A stretch of 7,821 nt of DNA, taken from NCBI GenBank assembly GCA_026415275.1, contig JAOAHK010000101.1:1-7821 (forward strand), in the 5' to 3' direction. This document shows positions 1 to 7,820 of the stretch, piece after piece. This DNA comes from Anaerolineales bacterium. Its GTDB lineage: Bacteria > Chloroflexota > Anaerolineae > Anaerolineales > UBA4823. The position numbers and the translations under genes were made by a program. A model generated the notes under the pieces. That model was not told the DNA's origin, did no database searches, and was given only the letters and a program-made list of their open reading frames with translations. Positions within the stretch are counted from its first letter, which is position 1; every line of letters starts with the position of its first letter.

Positions 1-1
1 A

Positions 2-958
2 CCGAGCGCCTTTGACCAGTTGAACCAAGATTACGACAATCTGCGGTCTGCGCTGGAGTGGAGTCTGCAAGAACAGGGCAATGCCCAACTTGGTCTGCGT
101 CTAGCGGCAGCCTTACCCAACTTCTGGGAAGCAAGAGGACAATTTGCTGTAGAGAAAGGTTGGTTGGAAACACTAATGCAGCGAGCGAGCAAAACCGCCT
201 CCCAAGCATTGAGAGCAAAGGCGCTGCGCGCGGCCGGCAGGTTGGCTTACTATCAGTCCGATTTCCCTGCAGCGCGAACTTTCTTTGAGCAGAGCATAAA
301 ATTGGACCAGGAACTGGGCAATCATCTCCGCCTAGCCGATACTTTAGGGCGACTGGGCTTTTTGCTCAGTGTCCAGCAGGATTATGAGGTGGCAGAGTCA
401 TTCTATCAAGAAAGCCTTACCCTATTTCAAAAATTGAATGATCACAGTGGCGTTGCCCGCATTCTGAGCGAACTAGGCTATATCGCTTTTCGACGCGGAG
501 ACCATGAGCTAGCAAGCACACTTCTAGAGAAAAGCTTAGCCTTATTTCGAGAACCAGATGATCGATATTTGGCATCACGCTCTAGAATGATTTTGGGACA
601 CATCGCCCGCCTAGAGGGGAACTATACCAAAGCCCGCTCACTATATAACAAGGCACTTACTACTGTTAAGGAACTTGACAACACCTGGGGCATATTTTAC
701 TTGCTGGAAGCATTTGCTCACTTGGCAATTGCGGAGGGACAAATAGAGCGGGCGACCCGCTTGTTTGGAGCAACAGAGGAACTAGGAAAATCTATCGGCA
801 CCGTCTTAACCCCCGCTGAAAAAGCGGATCATGAGCGCAGTATTGCAAATGCACATGCCAGTTTAGACGCTGTGGCGTTTGAGCAAGCTTTGGCAGCCGG
901 CCGCTCAATGACTGTAGACGAAGCGATATCCTATGCTCTAACTGTCTCGACAGATTGA
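2..958 (+). CDS. LuxR/AfsR-like predicted-ATPase regulator, C-terminal TPR part (5' truncated)
   Basis: This is the 3' part of a larger gene. The frame is open from the first full codon at position 2, so the TTG at 20 is an internal Leu codon, not a start. The first visible residues, ending in the DYDNLRSALEW motif, match the D-N-L-R-x-A-L-x-W motif that follows the NTPase domain in LuxR/AfsR/adenylate-cyclase-like predicted ATPases. About five tetratricopeptide repeats follow, roughly at visible residues 74-107, 112-147, 152-187, 192-227 and 233-262. The end carries the usual family signature: RLFGATEEL, then TPAEKADHERS, then a GRSMTVDEAISYAL-type close. TPRs in such proteins mediate protein contacts or ligand sensing. 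The missing N-terminus would hold the NTPase domain and either a DNA-binding or cyclase domain, so the output cannot be named. It converges on the Mrp operon, so a functional link is not implied. Confidence 0.85.
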   Translation, partial: PSAFDQLNQDYDNLRSALEWSLQEQGNAQLGLRLAAALPNFWEARGQFAVEKGWLETLMQRASKTASQALRAKALRAAGRLAYYQSDFPAARTFFEQSIKLDQELGNHLRLADTLGRLGFLLSVQQDYEVAESFYQESLTLFQKLNDHSGVARILSELGYIAFRRGDHELASTLLEKSLALFREPDDRYLASRSRMILGHIARLEGNYTKARSLYNKALTTVKELDNTWGIFYLLEAFAHLAIAEGQIERATRLFGATEELGKSIGTVLTPAEKADHERSIANAHASLDAVAFEQALAAGRSMTVDEAISYALTVSTD

Positions 959-1005
959 TTCAGGCTTACTCTTAAGAATTTGTCTGACTTGAGCTCATCG
1001 GAACC
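959..1005. other. Convergent intergenic junction without a clear terminator
   Basis: These 47 bases separate the stop of the plus-strand TPR gene from the stop of the minus-strand CaCA antiporter gene. I looked for a hairpin followed by a T run in either direction. Only weak elements are visible: the self-complementary hexamers CTTAAG and GAGCTC, and an imperfect six-pair stem (TCAGGC with GTCTGA, one G-T wobble) around a loop of more than 15 bases. There is no T tract on either strand. Termination is therefore either Rho-dependent or not visible by eye. Confidence 0.6.
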
Positions 1006-1932
1006 TCAACGCATAAAATCCAGAATCCAGCGGAAAACATTAATGGCAATCAACAAAGCTCCCTCCCAGCGAGAGATCTGCCAGCCCGTTCGCATCAGAA
1101 AGACAACTACCAAAACCACCATTCCCACCAGGACCAAGATGCTACTCACAGCGCTGGCATCCACTCTCATCGGTTGAATCAAGGCTGCCAAGCCCAAAAC
1201 CCCTAATAAGTTAAAAATATCGCTACCGATCAAATTACCTGCCGACACACCATGCCGTCCGCGCAACACGGCAATTAGAGAAGTCGCAAACTCCGGGGAA
1301 GAAGTGCCTGCGGCGACAATCGTCACTCCGATCACCCATTCAGACACACCAATCAATCGTGCCAGATGCACTGCGCTCTCAACCAGAAAGTGGCCGCTAC
1401 CGACAACTAGGGCAATTCCAGCTATCAAGCGAGGAACATCCCACCAGTGAAATTCGCCTGTTGGCAATCCATCTTCCATCGGTTCCTTTTTCCAGATCAA
1501 GTAACCCAAAGAGAGAAACAGAAGAGCCAACAGAATCCCCCCCTCGAGACGGCTCATTTGGTGATCCCAGAGAAACAAGAGGAGCAGGATAGAGGTGCCG
1601 ACTAAGACTCCGCCATCACGCACAACCATCGTTCGGGTTGTGCAAATGGCTCGCACGAGCGCCACGCTGCCAAGAATGAAACCCAAATTGAAGATATTTG
1701 AGCCAACCACGTTCCCAACCGAAATGTCCCCTTGTCCTTCTAAAGCCGCCCCTACTGTGACCGCGAACTCTGGGGCAGAGGTCCCAATGGCGACAACCGT
1801 TAATCCGATAACCAACTCCGACAACCCCACTCGTTTGGCTATACGCACAGCGGCTTCGACAATCCAGACAGCGCCCCACCACAAACCAATCACACTGGCA
1901 ATTATGATCAAAACATCGGTCAAGGCATTCAT
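1006..1932 (-). CDS. CaCA-family Na+/Ca2+ (cation) antiporter, YrbG/NCX_Mj-like
   Basis: The 308-residue integral membrane protein has two inverted alpha repeats, the hallmark of the CaCA superfamily. Repeat one spans about residues 36-90 with GTSAPE at 50-55 and GNVVGSNIFN at 73-82. Repeat two spans about 195-249 with GTSSPE at 209-214 and GNLIGSDIFN at 232-241. The Glu residues E55 and E214 with T51 and T210 are the expected ion ligands. Length and about ten hydrophobic segments fit the TIGR00367-type exchangers such as E. coli YrbG and archaeal NCX_Mj. It should move Ca2+ or a similar cation across the cytoplasmic membrane against Na+ or H+; the actual ions cannot be read from sequence. 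The ATG overlaps the mnhG stop (ATGA, 1929-1932), with AAGGAG at 1943-1948 ten bases upstream, so it is translated as the last known cistron of the Mrp operon. A short hydrophilic loop lies at 147-166. Confidence 0.93.
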   Translation of the reverse strand: MNALTDVLIIIASVIGLWWGAVWIVEAAVRIAKRVGLSELVIGLTVVAIGTSAPEFAVTVGAALEGQGDISVGNVVGSNIFNLGFILGSVALVRAICTTRTMVVRDGGVLVGTSILLLLFLWDHQMSRLEGGILLALLFLSLGYLIWKKEPMEDGLPTGEFHWWDVPRLIAGIALVVGSGHFLVESAVHLARLIGVSEWVIGVTIVAAGTSSPEFATSLIAVLRGRHGVSAGNLIGSDIFNLLGVLGLAALIQPMRVDASAVSSILVLVGMVVLVVVFLMRTGWQISRWEGALLIAINVFRWILDFMR

Positions 1933-2324
1933 ACAGCAATGTCTCCTTCAGGAAAATTCTCTTCTACTTTTTCGTCGCTGATCAGCCGATGCGTGCGGCG
2001 ATCATAATGCCCGCGCAAGGCGTCGCTCAGGGTGCCTTCCCATAAAGGAACACCAGCGAAGTAGGCCGCTCTGCCTAACATGTGCGCTGCCACTGGCGCC
2101 GTTAGAAATACAAAGACGATAATCGCAATCACGCGCATGGTCATGCCGATCTCGCCAAAGTGAAATGCCGCGCCTAACATAATTAAGCCCACCCCCAAAG
2201 TCGCCGACTTCGTGCTGCTGTGCATGCGGGTAAACAAATCTGGCATGCGCGCCACCCCTAAAGCGGCGATAAACATAAACAATGCGCCGAAAAAGATCAA
2301 CCAGGCACTTAAGTCTTGCGCCAT
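1929..2324 (-). CDS. mnhG: Mrp cation/H+ antiporter subunit G
   Basis: The 131-residue small membrane subunit of the Mrp/Mnh complex belongs to the PhaG/MnhG/YufB family. It shows three hydrophobic segments at about residues 7-25, 40-58 and 62-84. The diagnostic motif ARMPDLFTRMHSSTKS is at 25-40 and a conserved TAPVAAHMLGRAAYF stretch is at 75-89. After residue 92 the protein continues as a hydrophilic, charged tail of about 40 residues, presumably cytoplasmic, which makes it slightly longer than the most compact family members. The ATG lies inside the end of mnhF, giving a 16-base overlap, and is preceded by AAAGGGGG (2331-2338) at a six-base spacing, which supports this start. Its stop overlaps the start of the CaCA gene by four bases. 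Its separate catalytic role is not defined in the family; all Mrp subunits are generally needed for activity. Confidence 0.95.
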   Translation of the reverse strand: MAQDLSAWLIFFGALFMFIAALGVARMPDLFTRMHSSTKSATLGVGLIMLGAAFHFGEIGMTMRVIAIIVFVFLTAPVAAHMLGRAAYFAGVPLWEGTLSDALRGHYDRRTHRLISDEKVEENFPEGDIAV

Positions 2325-2578
2325 GGCATTCCCCCTTTCTCAATGAAATAGGCAAACGCCACAGTGCCAAGAAAGGCGATCAAGGCTAGAACCGTAGCGA
2401 CGTCGATATAAATGATTTCTCCGCTAAGTACTGCGTAAACAGCGATCAATCCAACCGTCACCGAGGCGAGCAAGTCCAACCCCACCACCCGATCGGGCAA
2501 GCTCGGACCACGGGCGACGCGATAGAGACACAGAAGAACCGCAGCGACGAGCAGACCAATGGTCAACCATAGTATCAT
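2309..2578 (-). CDS. mnhF: Mrp cation/H+ antiporter subunit F
   Basis: The 89-residue protein belongs to the MnhF/MrpF family, a three-helix membrane subunit of the Mrp antiporter. Hydrophobic segments lie at about residues 2-20, 33-51 and 57-79. The family motif RGPSLPDRVVGLD is at 23-35, and the third helix carries the conserved D59 followed by VATVLALIAFLGTVAFAYF. Length is typical for the family. The ATG at 2578 has a strong ribosome site, AAGGAG at 2587-2592, eight bases upstream and overlapping the mnhE stop codon. Twelve bases separate it from mnhE, the largest gap in this operon unless mnhD starts at its second ATG. The 3' end overlaps mnhG by 16 bases. Confidence 0.95.
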   Translation of the reverse strand: MILWLTIGLLVAAVLLCLYRVARGPSLPDRVVGLDLLASVTVGLIAVYAVLSGEIIYIDVATVLALIAFLGTVAFAYFIEKGGMPWRKT

Positions 2579-2590
2579 AGCTATCTCTCC

Positions 2591-3076
2591 TTAAGAAGGC
2601 GGCTGGCGCCAGATCGCCAATAAGCGAGCTTCAAGGTTGTTTTGAATGTCCTTGCGCACGGCTTCTTCGTCTTCCGCAAACATCGCATGAATATAAAGAA
2701 CCTTTTTATCGGCAGAAACGTCCAAGCTAAGCGTGCCCGGCGTCAGGGAGATTAAGATCGCCAAAGCAGAGATCTCGAAGTCTGTGCGCGCTTGAAGCGG
2801 TAAAGCAATCACCCTTGGATGCATGTTGTGACGAGGGGTTAAGACCTCGTACGCCACGCGCAAGTTGGCTAGGATCAGCTCCCAGACAAAGAAAAACACA
2901 AAACGCACCAATCGTTCCACCACACCGAAATAATTGCTAGGGGCAAACGCACGGCGCGAGAGAAACAAGGCTAAATACCCGATTAGATAGCCGAAGAGGA
3001 GATTAGCCGGGCTGAAATTTCCGCTTAAGGACACCCACAATAAGGCTAATAGAATGTTGGTTAAGAACAAGCTCAT
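2591..3076 (-). CDS. mnhE: Mrp cation/H+ antiporter subunit E
   Basis: The 161-residue subunit belongs to the MnhE/MrpE family. Two or three N-terminal hydrophobic segments (about residues 4-18, 23-40 and 54-74) are followed by a soluble C-terminal domain. That domain carries the family motif TPGTLSLD at 112-119 and then the YIHAMF stretch. An open frame extends 50 residues further upstream, but I chose the ATG at 3076. It gives the family length and N-terminus ([14 protein letters not shown]), it overlaps the mnhD stop as ATGA (3073-3076), and GGGAGGT at 3082-3088 lies five bases upstream. The upstream extension is polar, unlike the family, and lies inside mnhD. MnhE helps assemble the complex with A-D and F-G; it has no known transport role alone. 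Confidence 0.94.
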   Translation of the reverse strand: MSLFLTNILLALLWVSLSGNFSPANLLFGYLIGYLALFLSRRAFAPSNYFGVVERLVRFVFFFVWELILANLRVAYEVLTPRHNMHPRVIALPLQARTDFEISALAILISLTPGTLSLDVSADKKVLYIHAMFAEDEEAVRKDIQNNLEARLLAIWRQPPS

Positions 3077-4602
3077 CCCCCACCTCCCAAGACAGCTTGG
3101 ATATAGAGCTGCGGATTCATCAATTGCTGCCCAGCTTGAGCTGCGATCTGAAAGACCGGCCCAATTCCAAAACTGATTACCAGGGTTAACCCGACCAAAA
3201 ACAGAATAGGGGCAAGCCAACTCCAATCCTTCTGCAGTGTAATTTCCCCTTCGATCTCACTAGCGGTAGGAGACATCTTCCAAAACGCTTCATTCCAAAT
3301 TTTGATCATCGAAAATAGCGTCAAGAGGCTGACTCCCAAAGAGACTGCCACAATCACAAACTGCCCCTGAAGTAAACCAGCTTGCACCAAACTCAACTTT
3401 GCAAAGAATCCCGAAGAAGGAGGTAGGCCGGCCAAGGATAAAGCGGCAACTAAAAAAAGCGCTGCTAACCAACTCTGTCCCTGATAAAGCCCGCCTAATT
3501 TTTTTAAGTCGAAAGTGCCTCGTAAGCGACCAATCACCCCGCTGATCAAGAAGAGGGTGGATTTCGCTAAAGAAACATGAAAGACAAAATACACCGCTGC
3601 TGCCAACCCCAAAGGAGTAAAAATCCCCAAGCCCATCAAGGGGTAACCGATTTGACTGATGATGTGAAAAGACAACAAGCGGCGCATTTCATTTTGAGCA
3701 ACCGCCCCTAACACACCGGTGATCATCGTCAAACCCGCAATGACCAACAGGAGGGTGTGGGTGTAATCGAATTCTTGAATAAAGATCAGCGTAAAAACCC
3801 TGATCAACGAATAAACACCAACTTTGGTCAGCAAACCCGAAAAAAGGGCAGTGACTGCTACCGGAGGTGTATGGTATGAGGCTGGCAACCAGAAAAACAG
3901 GGGGAAGATCGCCGCCTTAATGCCAAAGGCACTGAGAAAGAGCATAGAAAGGGCGGTGATTATCGCATTCGAAGGGGCGCTGGCGGAACTGGCGAATTTG
4001 TGCGCCAAATCCGCCATATTGAGCGTGCCAGCTAAACCATACAACAAGCCTAGGGCAGCCAAAAAGATGGCTGACGAGAGCAAGTTTAAGGTCACATATT
4101 TGATTGCCCCTTCCATCTGCCCGCGCTCCCCACCTAAAGCAAGCAAGACAAATGAAGCCATGAGCATGACTTCGAACCAGACGTATAAATTAAACAAATC
4201 TCCCGTCAGAAATGCACCGCAGACACCCATCAAGAGAAAATGCATCAGAGGATAGTACCCAAAGGCTTGTCTTTGAGCGTCAACGGATTCCAGAGAATAG
4301 ACCGCAACAGCCACCCCCAATACCCCCGCTAAGACGATCATCACAGCGCTGAACACATCTGCTACGAGGGTAATGCCAAACGGTGCTGGCCAATTTCCAA
4401 TTTGTACCGCTTGAATGCCCTGAGACCGTACAACACCTAATAACCAGAGCGAAACAACCAACAAAGCTGCAGCACCAGTGACCCCAATCCATCGTTGAAG
4501 CTTTGGTTTGCGGAAGAAAAGCAAACACAAAACAGCCGTTAGTAAGGGGATGACAATGGGTAAAACGAGATAGCGATTCACCATTCCCTCAATCTCATGC
4601 AT
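3073..4602 (-). CDS. mnhD: Mrp cation/H+ antiporter subunit D (NuoL/M/N-like)
   Basis: This 509-residue polytopic protein of the proton-conducting membrane transporter family (Proton_antipo_M) is one of two large subunits thought to form the ion path. Key residues expected in this fold are present: E144 in the YVWFEVM segment (TM5), K229 in [15 protein letters not shown] (TM7), K260 in [10 protein letters not shown] (TM8), K347 in [10 protein letters not shown], and K402 in GFFAKLSLV (TM12). The [18 protein letters not shown] stretch at 309-326 is typical of MnhD. Two starts are possible. ATG 4602 overlaps mnhC by eight bases with no clear ribosome site. ATG 4584, six codons later, gives [15 protein letters not shown], closer to known MnhD N-termini, and places TM5 Glu at 138, but its GAGG lies only two bases away. 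The mnhE start overlaps the stop by four bases. Confidence 0.95.
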   Translation of the reverse strand: MHEIEGMVNRYLVLPIVIPLLTAVLCLLFFRKPKLQRWIGVTGAAALLVVSLWLLGVVRSQGIQAVQIGNWPAPFGITLVADVFSAVMIVLAGVLGVAVAVYSLESVDAQRQAFGYYPLMHFLLMGVCGAFLTGDLFNLYVWFEVMLMASFVLLALGGERGQMEGAIKYVTLNLLSSAIFLAALGLLYGLAGTLNMADLAHKFASSASAPSNAIITALSMLFLSAFGIKAAIFPLFFWLPASYHTPPVAVTALFSGLLTKVGVYSLIRVFTLIFIQEFDYTHTLLLVIAGLTMITGVLGAVAQNEMRRLLSFHIISQIGYPLMGLGIFTPLGLAAAVYFVFHVSLAKSTLFLISGVIGRLRGTFDLKKLGGLYQGQSWLAALFLVAALSLAGLPPSSGFFAKLSLVQAGLLQGQFVIVAVSLGVSLLTLFSMIKIWNEAFWKMSPTASEIEGEITLQKDWSWLAPILFLVGLTLVISFGIGPVFQIAAQAGQQLMNPQLYIQAVLGGGG

Positions 4603-4942
4603 CGGTTGATTTCATCTGGTCTAAATCATCGGTATTCACACTGCGATATGCCCGATAAGCTAACGCCAACGCAAAGGCAGTCACCCCAAAACTGATCACA
4701 ATCGCAGTCAAAATCAAAGCCTGCGGCAAGGGATCAGCATGAGGAGGCTGAAGTTGATCAGCGGTTAGCGCAATCACAGGTGCTTTGGAGCGGGTTAAGC
4801 CAGCCGCAGTAAAGATCAAAAGATTGCTGGCATGGCTCAATAACCCCAAACCAATCAACAACTTGACCAAACTGCGCCGCAACAGCATATAGATTGCCAT
4901 GGCATACAAACTGCCAATGACAAAGGGCAAAACAACTTCCAT
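4595..4942 (-). CDS. mnhC: Mrp cation/H+ antiporter subunit C (NuoK-like)
   Basis: The 115-residue NuoK-like subunit has three hydrophobic segments at about residues 2-20, 27-48 and 74-97. The family signature [16 protein letters not shown] is at 71-86, and the [14 protein letters not shown] segment at 31-44 matches the second helix of MnhC/NuoK. MnhC bridges MnhA and MnhD in the complex, in the place NuoK holds in respiratory complex I. The end is a short acidic tail ([13 protein letters not shown]). The ATG follows the mnhB stop by three bases. The nearest good ribosome site, GAGGAGG at 4954-4960, sits 11 bases upstream inside the last codons of mnhB, a slightly long spacing. Translation probably depends partly on coupling to mnhB. 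Confidence 0.95.
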   Translation of the reverse strand: MEVVLPFVIGSLYAMAIYMLLRRSLVKLLIGLGLLSHASNLLIFTAAGLTRSKAPVIALTADQLQPPHADPLPQALILTAIVISFGVTAFALALAYRAYRSVNTDDLDQMKSTDA

Positions 4943-4945
4943 AAC

Positions 4946-5362
4946 CTAACCAACCTCCTCTAGGGCAAAGATGATGGTCAACGTTACCCCCCACACCGTC
5001 AAGTAGACACCGATATCAAAGAGTAAAGGCGTTCCCAGCTCTAATTTCGCGAAAGTTCCCAGAGGAAGCTTATACCAAATCCCAGTTAAGAAGGGTTGAT
5101 TAAACCATAGAGTAACCAAACCACTCGACAAAGCCAGGAGCAGTCCCACGCCAATCAAGAAAAGCGGATCAATCCGCAGCACTTGTCGCGCCGTGGCTGA
5201 GCCGAACGCAATTGAAACCAGTGCAAATCCAGTCGCAGCCATCAATCCACCGACGAACCCTCCTCCGGGTTCATTATGCCCGCGTAGGAGCAGAAAAACA
5301 GAAAACATCAAAAGCAAAGGCAGCAACAAGCGCACCATGGTGCGCAGGATCAGTGAAGTCAT
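4946..5362 (-). CDS. mnhB: Mrp cation/H+ antiporter subunit B
   Basis: The 138-residue subunit belongs to the MnhB domain family with four hydrophobic segments, about residues 10-26, 36-54, 67-86 and 115-133. The signature [14 protein letters not shown] is at 27-40 and [12 protein letters not shown] is at 110-121; both are near-invariant in MnhB and MbhH-type subunits. Length is typical. It follows mnhA with a four-base ATGA overlap at 5359-5362, and GGAGG at 5367-5371 stands four bases before the ATG, within the Glu-rich end of mnhA. In structures of related complexes it packs near the C-terminal part of MnhA. That part is the proposed region for Na+ passage, so a direct share in the cation path is plausible but not shown here. 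Confidence 0.96.
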   Translation of the reverse strand: MTSLILRTMVRLLLPLLLMFSVFLLLRGHNEPGGGFVGGLMAATGFALVSIAFGSATARQVLRIDPLFLIGVGLLLALSSGLVTLWFNQPFLTGIWYKLPLGTFAKLELGTPLLFDIGVYLTVWGVTLTIIFALEEVG

Positions 5363-7701
5363 TTTTCCTCCCCCTCTTCACTAACTTTCGCAGGTTTTCC
5401 ACCTTTTGTTGAGCGTTGTTCCAAGCGTAATTTCAACAAGGCAAAGACCCCGAGTCCAGCAATTCCCAAAACGGTGATCTCCCCTAGAGTATCTAAGCCG
5501 CGGAAGTCCACCAAGATGACATTGACGATATTGCGCCCATGTGCCAAAGGTAGAGAGTTTTCCACAAAGAATTGCGAAATGGAGGGATGAATTTGTATCC
5601 CGCTAGCGACGAATACAAACGTCGTCATCAAACTGCCCGTAATCAACGCAATGACCACATCCCGCATGCGTTCCCGCCTAGGGGTCAATTGAGCAAAATT
5701 GGGCAGATGATAAAAAGCCAATACAAACAAAACAACCGTCAGTGATTCAATCAAAAATTGGGTCATGGCTAAATCGGGCGCGCCGAATAACAGATAAATC
5801 GATGCCACACCATACCCGGCAACGCCTAAGGCCGCAACCGCGCCGAGCCGCGAGCGCGAAAGAACCGCCATTCCACCCGCAAGAACGATGATGATTGCGA
5901 TCCCCAACTCATAAAAACGTAAGTCTAGCGACAGATGCGGCAAAGAACCACCACCCCAGCGGAATAACCCCCCTGCGGTGATTCCCACCACAGCAATCAC
6001 GATGGTGATCAAGTAATAACGCAAATAACCGTGCTGAAGCAAGCGGGTCTGAAAAGTAGCAACACCAAACAATCCATCCAAAGAGCGTTGATAGAGGGTA
6101 TCCAATCCCCATGGCAACATCAACTTTTCAGCGATGCGTTGAATATCGTTGCGCATGGCGAACAATCCTACCCCCAACCCCAAAGTCAAGAGACTTAGCA
6201 AAAAAATATCGTTTACTCCATGCCATGCTGCCAGTTTGACTTCGATCATCTTGCCTGCTGCGGCAGACAAGGCAGGCGAAACCAGAGCTGAGCTGAGAAT
6301 TTGAGGAAAAGTTCCCAAAAGCAAGCTCAAACCGCCTAAGACGAGTGGCCCGATCGTCATACTCCATGGGGCTTCGTGCGGTTTCTTGGGCAGTTTGACT
6401 CCTTCCGGTTCAGGCAACCAAAACGGAGCAATCCCAACCCGCAAAGCGATCAGGATATTCAACAAAGCCCCAAGCACAGCTAGGGTGATCCACAGAGCTC
6501 CCACTTTATAAGCCGCTTCGTAAAGGTATTCCTTGGCAACAAAGCCAAAAAACAGGGGCACGCCCGCCATCGATAGCGCTGCCAAGGTGCTTCCTGCAGC
6601 GGTGTAGGGCATTGCACGCCTCAGCCCTCCCAGATACCTTACATCGCGGGTTCCGCTTTCGTGATCCACCGATCCGGTGACTAAAAACAACGTGCCCTTG
6701 TACAAACCGTGCGCCAACAAAAATAAGACCATTGCCTTCAGAGCGGTCTCGCTGCCGATGCCAATTGCCATTACCAAGCTACCCAACGCACTGATGGTTG
6801 AATAGGCAAGCAGTCGTTTCATATCCGTTTGACTCAAAGCTAGATACCCACCTAAGACCATTGTCACCGCCCCGACCCCGCCCACAGCCCACAGCCAGAT
6901 CGGATTTCCTCCTAAGACAGGGTACAGACGGGCAAGCAGGTAAACACCCGCTTTGACCATCGTCGCAGCATGGAGATAGGTGCTAACGGGCGTTGGCGCT
7001 TGCATGGCATTCGGCAACCAAAAATGAAAGGGAAACTGAGCCGATTTGGTAAACGCCCCGATGAGAATTAAGCCGAGAATAGCCACATAAAGCGGGTTAG
7101 CACGCACACTCTCTCCCCTCGGGAGCAAGGATGAAAGCTCCCAACTGCCGCCGATCTGCCCCAATAGCACAAAACCAGCCAACATGACCAAACCGCCACT
7201 GCCGGTCACTAAGAGCGCTTGGATCGCCGCTGCGCGGGCTTCATCGCGATCGTGTTCAAAACCGATGAGCATAAACGAGCTCAGACTGGTCAGCTCCCAA
7301 AAGATAAACAGGAGGAGCAAATTATCCACAAACACTACCCCCAGCATAGAAGCCATGAAAAAGAACAACCACAAGTAAAAGCGACCGATGGGGGCTTTCG
7401 CACCAAAATAACCGCCAGCATAAACAGCAACTAGCGTGCCAATGCCACTGATCAGCAAGGCAAAAGCCAAACTCAAGCCGTCCGCGCGAAAAGATAAGGT
7501 GAGTCCCAGTTCTTCAGACCAAGTAAAGATCAGCGATTGAACCTCCCCCTTTGCCAAGCTCGGCAATAATGAAAAGAAATAGAGAGTGAGAGCGAAAGGC
7601 AAAATTGCCAACCACCAGCCGCTTTTTTCTTTTGCCAAGCGACAGATAGCAGGAGCAAGAAATGCCAATCCAAAACCAGAAAGAACGGCAAAAATTATCA
7701 C
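5359..7701 (-). CDS. mnhA: Mrp cation/H+ antiporter subunit A (fused NuoL-like plus MbhD/MbhE-like)
   Basis: This is the 780-residue largest subunit. Residues 1 to about 470 are NuoL-like, with E136 in [17 protein letters not shown] (TM5), K219 in [14 protein letters not shown] (TM7), H244 and K250 in [17 protein letters not shown] (TM8), H331 and K335 in TM10, and K390 in FGFVAKEYL (TM12). After a linker comes the MrpA-specific end: an MbhD-like part (about 595-665, [14 protein letters not shown] at 640-653) and an MbhE-like part (about 680-760, [20 protein letters not shown] at 727-746). This full fusion marks a seven-subunit Mrp with an intact MnhA. The last 20 residues are a charged tail. 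The start is GTG, preceded at eight bases by GGGAG (7710-7714). No ATG lies between it and the in-frame TAG at 7747-7749, so GTG is the only reasonable start. It encodes the ion-translocating core with MnhD in the cytoplasmic membrane. Confidence 0.96.
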   Translation of the reverse strand: MIIFAVLSGFGLAFLAPAICRLAKEKSGWWLAILPFALTLYFFSLLPSLAKGEVQSLIFTWSEELGLTLSFRADGLSLAFALLISGIGTLVAVYAGGYFGAKAPIGRFYLWLFFFMASMLGVVFVDNLLLLFIFWELTSLSSFMLIGFEHDRDEARAAAIQALLVTGSGGLVMLAGFVLLGQIGGSWELSSLLPRGESVRANPLYVAILGLILIGAFTKSAQFPFHFWLPNAMQAPTPVSTYLHAATMVKAGVYLLARLYPVLGGNPIWLWAVGGVGAVTMVLGGYLALSQTDMKRLLAYSTISALGSLVMAIGIGSETALKAMVLFLLAHGLYKGTLFLVTGSVDHESGTRDVRYLGGLRRAMPYTAAGSTLAALSMAGVPLFFGFVAKEYLYEAAYKVGALWITLAVLGALLNILIALRVGIAPFWLPEPEGVKLPKKPHEAPWSMTIGPLVLGGLSLLLGTFPQILSSALVSPALSAAAGKMIEVKLAAWHGVNDIFLLSLLTLGLGVGLFAMRNDIQRIAEKLMLPWGLDTLYQRSLDGLFGVATFQTRLLQHGYLRYYLITIVIAVVGITAGGLFRWGGGSLPHLSLDLRFYELGIAIIIVLAGGMAVLSRSRLGAVAALGVAGYGVASIYLLFGAPDLAMTQFLIESLTVVLFVLAFYHLPNFAQLTPRRERMRDVVIALITGSLMTTFVFVASGIQIHPSISQFFVENSLPLAHGRNIVNVILVDFRGLDTLGEITVLGIAGLGVFALLKLRLEQRSTKGGKPAKVSEEGEEK

Positions 7702-7820
7702 AACCCTTTCTCCCGCATCATCGATGTACCTGGAGTGAGAATTGGGCTATTATAACCGACTAACCAACCCGATGCCGCCAAAATCAGCAGTCCTTCACAC
7801 AGAATTGGCTGACTGAATGA
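7698..7820 (-). CDS. Tail of an unidentified gene upstream of mnhA (partial, runs off the right edge)
   Basis: In one minus-strand frame all 40 codons from the window edge are open and end in TGA at 7698-7700. The TGA overlaps the mnhA start as GTGA, the same four-base coupling seen at mnhA/mnhB, mnhD/mnhE and mnhG/CaCA. The peptide starts SFSQPILCEGLL, has a hydrophobic stretch of about 15-20 residues (ILCEGLLILAASGWLVGY), and ends [12 protein letters not shown]. This looks like the last membrane segment and short tail of a membrane protein. I do not recognise the family. The frame could be open by chance over 40 codons, so confidence rests mainly on the overlap and the hydrophobic, ordinary composition. 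If it is real, the operon begins outside the window and mnhA is at least its second gene. Confidence 0.5.
   Translation of the reverse strand, partial: SFSQPILCEGLLILAASGWLVGYNSPILTPGTSMMREKGL
7710..7714 (-). promoter_or_regulatory. Ribosome binding site for the GTG-started mnhA
   Basis: GGGAG on the minus strand stands eight bases before the GTG at 7701, a normal spacing. A second purine-rich AAAGGG lies closer, two bases before the GTG. The site decides the mnhA start, because no ATG is available in frame upstream and the next in-frame codons of the protein are already in the first membrane helix. Confidence 0.6.
7749..7754 (-). promoter_or_regulatory. Possible -10 box (TATAAT) ahead of mnhA
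   Basis: A perfect TATAAT hexamer on the minus strand lies about 48 bases before the mnhA GTG, which would give an untranslated leader of roughly 40 bases. No convincing -35 hexamer is seen at 16-18 bases (the best, TTGGCG, is about 21 bases away), and there is no extended TGn. The hexamer also reads as Tyr-Asn codons in the putative upstream frame. An internal promoter is therefore possible but weakly supported. Confidence 0.25.

Noticed and set aside
20..22. TTG at position 20 as the start of the TPR gene
   Set aside because: The frame stays open to the window edge, and the codons before it fit the conserved family motif, so it is an internal Leu of a truncated gene.
1595..1981. 128-codon open frame on the plus strand opposite the CaCA gene and mnhG
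   Set aside because: It is antisense to a clear transporter gene. Its composition (rich in Thr and Pro) reflects the complement of hydrophobic codons, and it has no recognisable motif.
3077..3226. A 50-residue upstream extension of mnhE in the open frame
   Set aside because: It lies wholly inside mnhD, its composition is polar and unlike the family N-terminus, and the ATG at 3076 has a good ribosome site, ATGA coupling and the family length.
3824..4255. 143-codon open frame on the plus strand opposite mnhD
   Set aside because: It is antisense to the conserved membrane core of mnhD and low in hydrophobic pattern, with no family resemblance.
3073..7701. Part of a respiratory complex I or membrane-bound hydrogenase operon rather than Mrp
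   Set aside because: The large subunits are NuoL/M-like, but MnhB, E, F and G, the MbhD/E-like end of MnhA and the absence of any hydrophilic redox subunit identify an Mrp antiporter.
7772..7816. Short plus-strand frame starting MPPKSAVLH near the right edge, as a divergent gene
   Set aside because: It stops after 14 codons and has no ribosome site; the minus-strand frame coupled to mnhA explains the region better.
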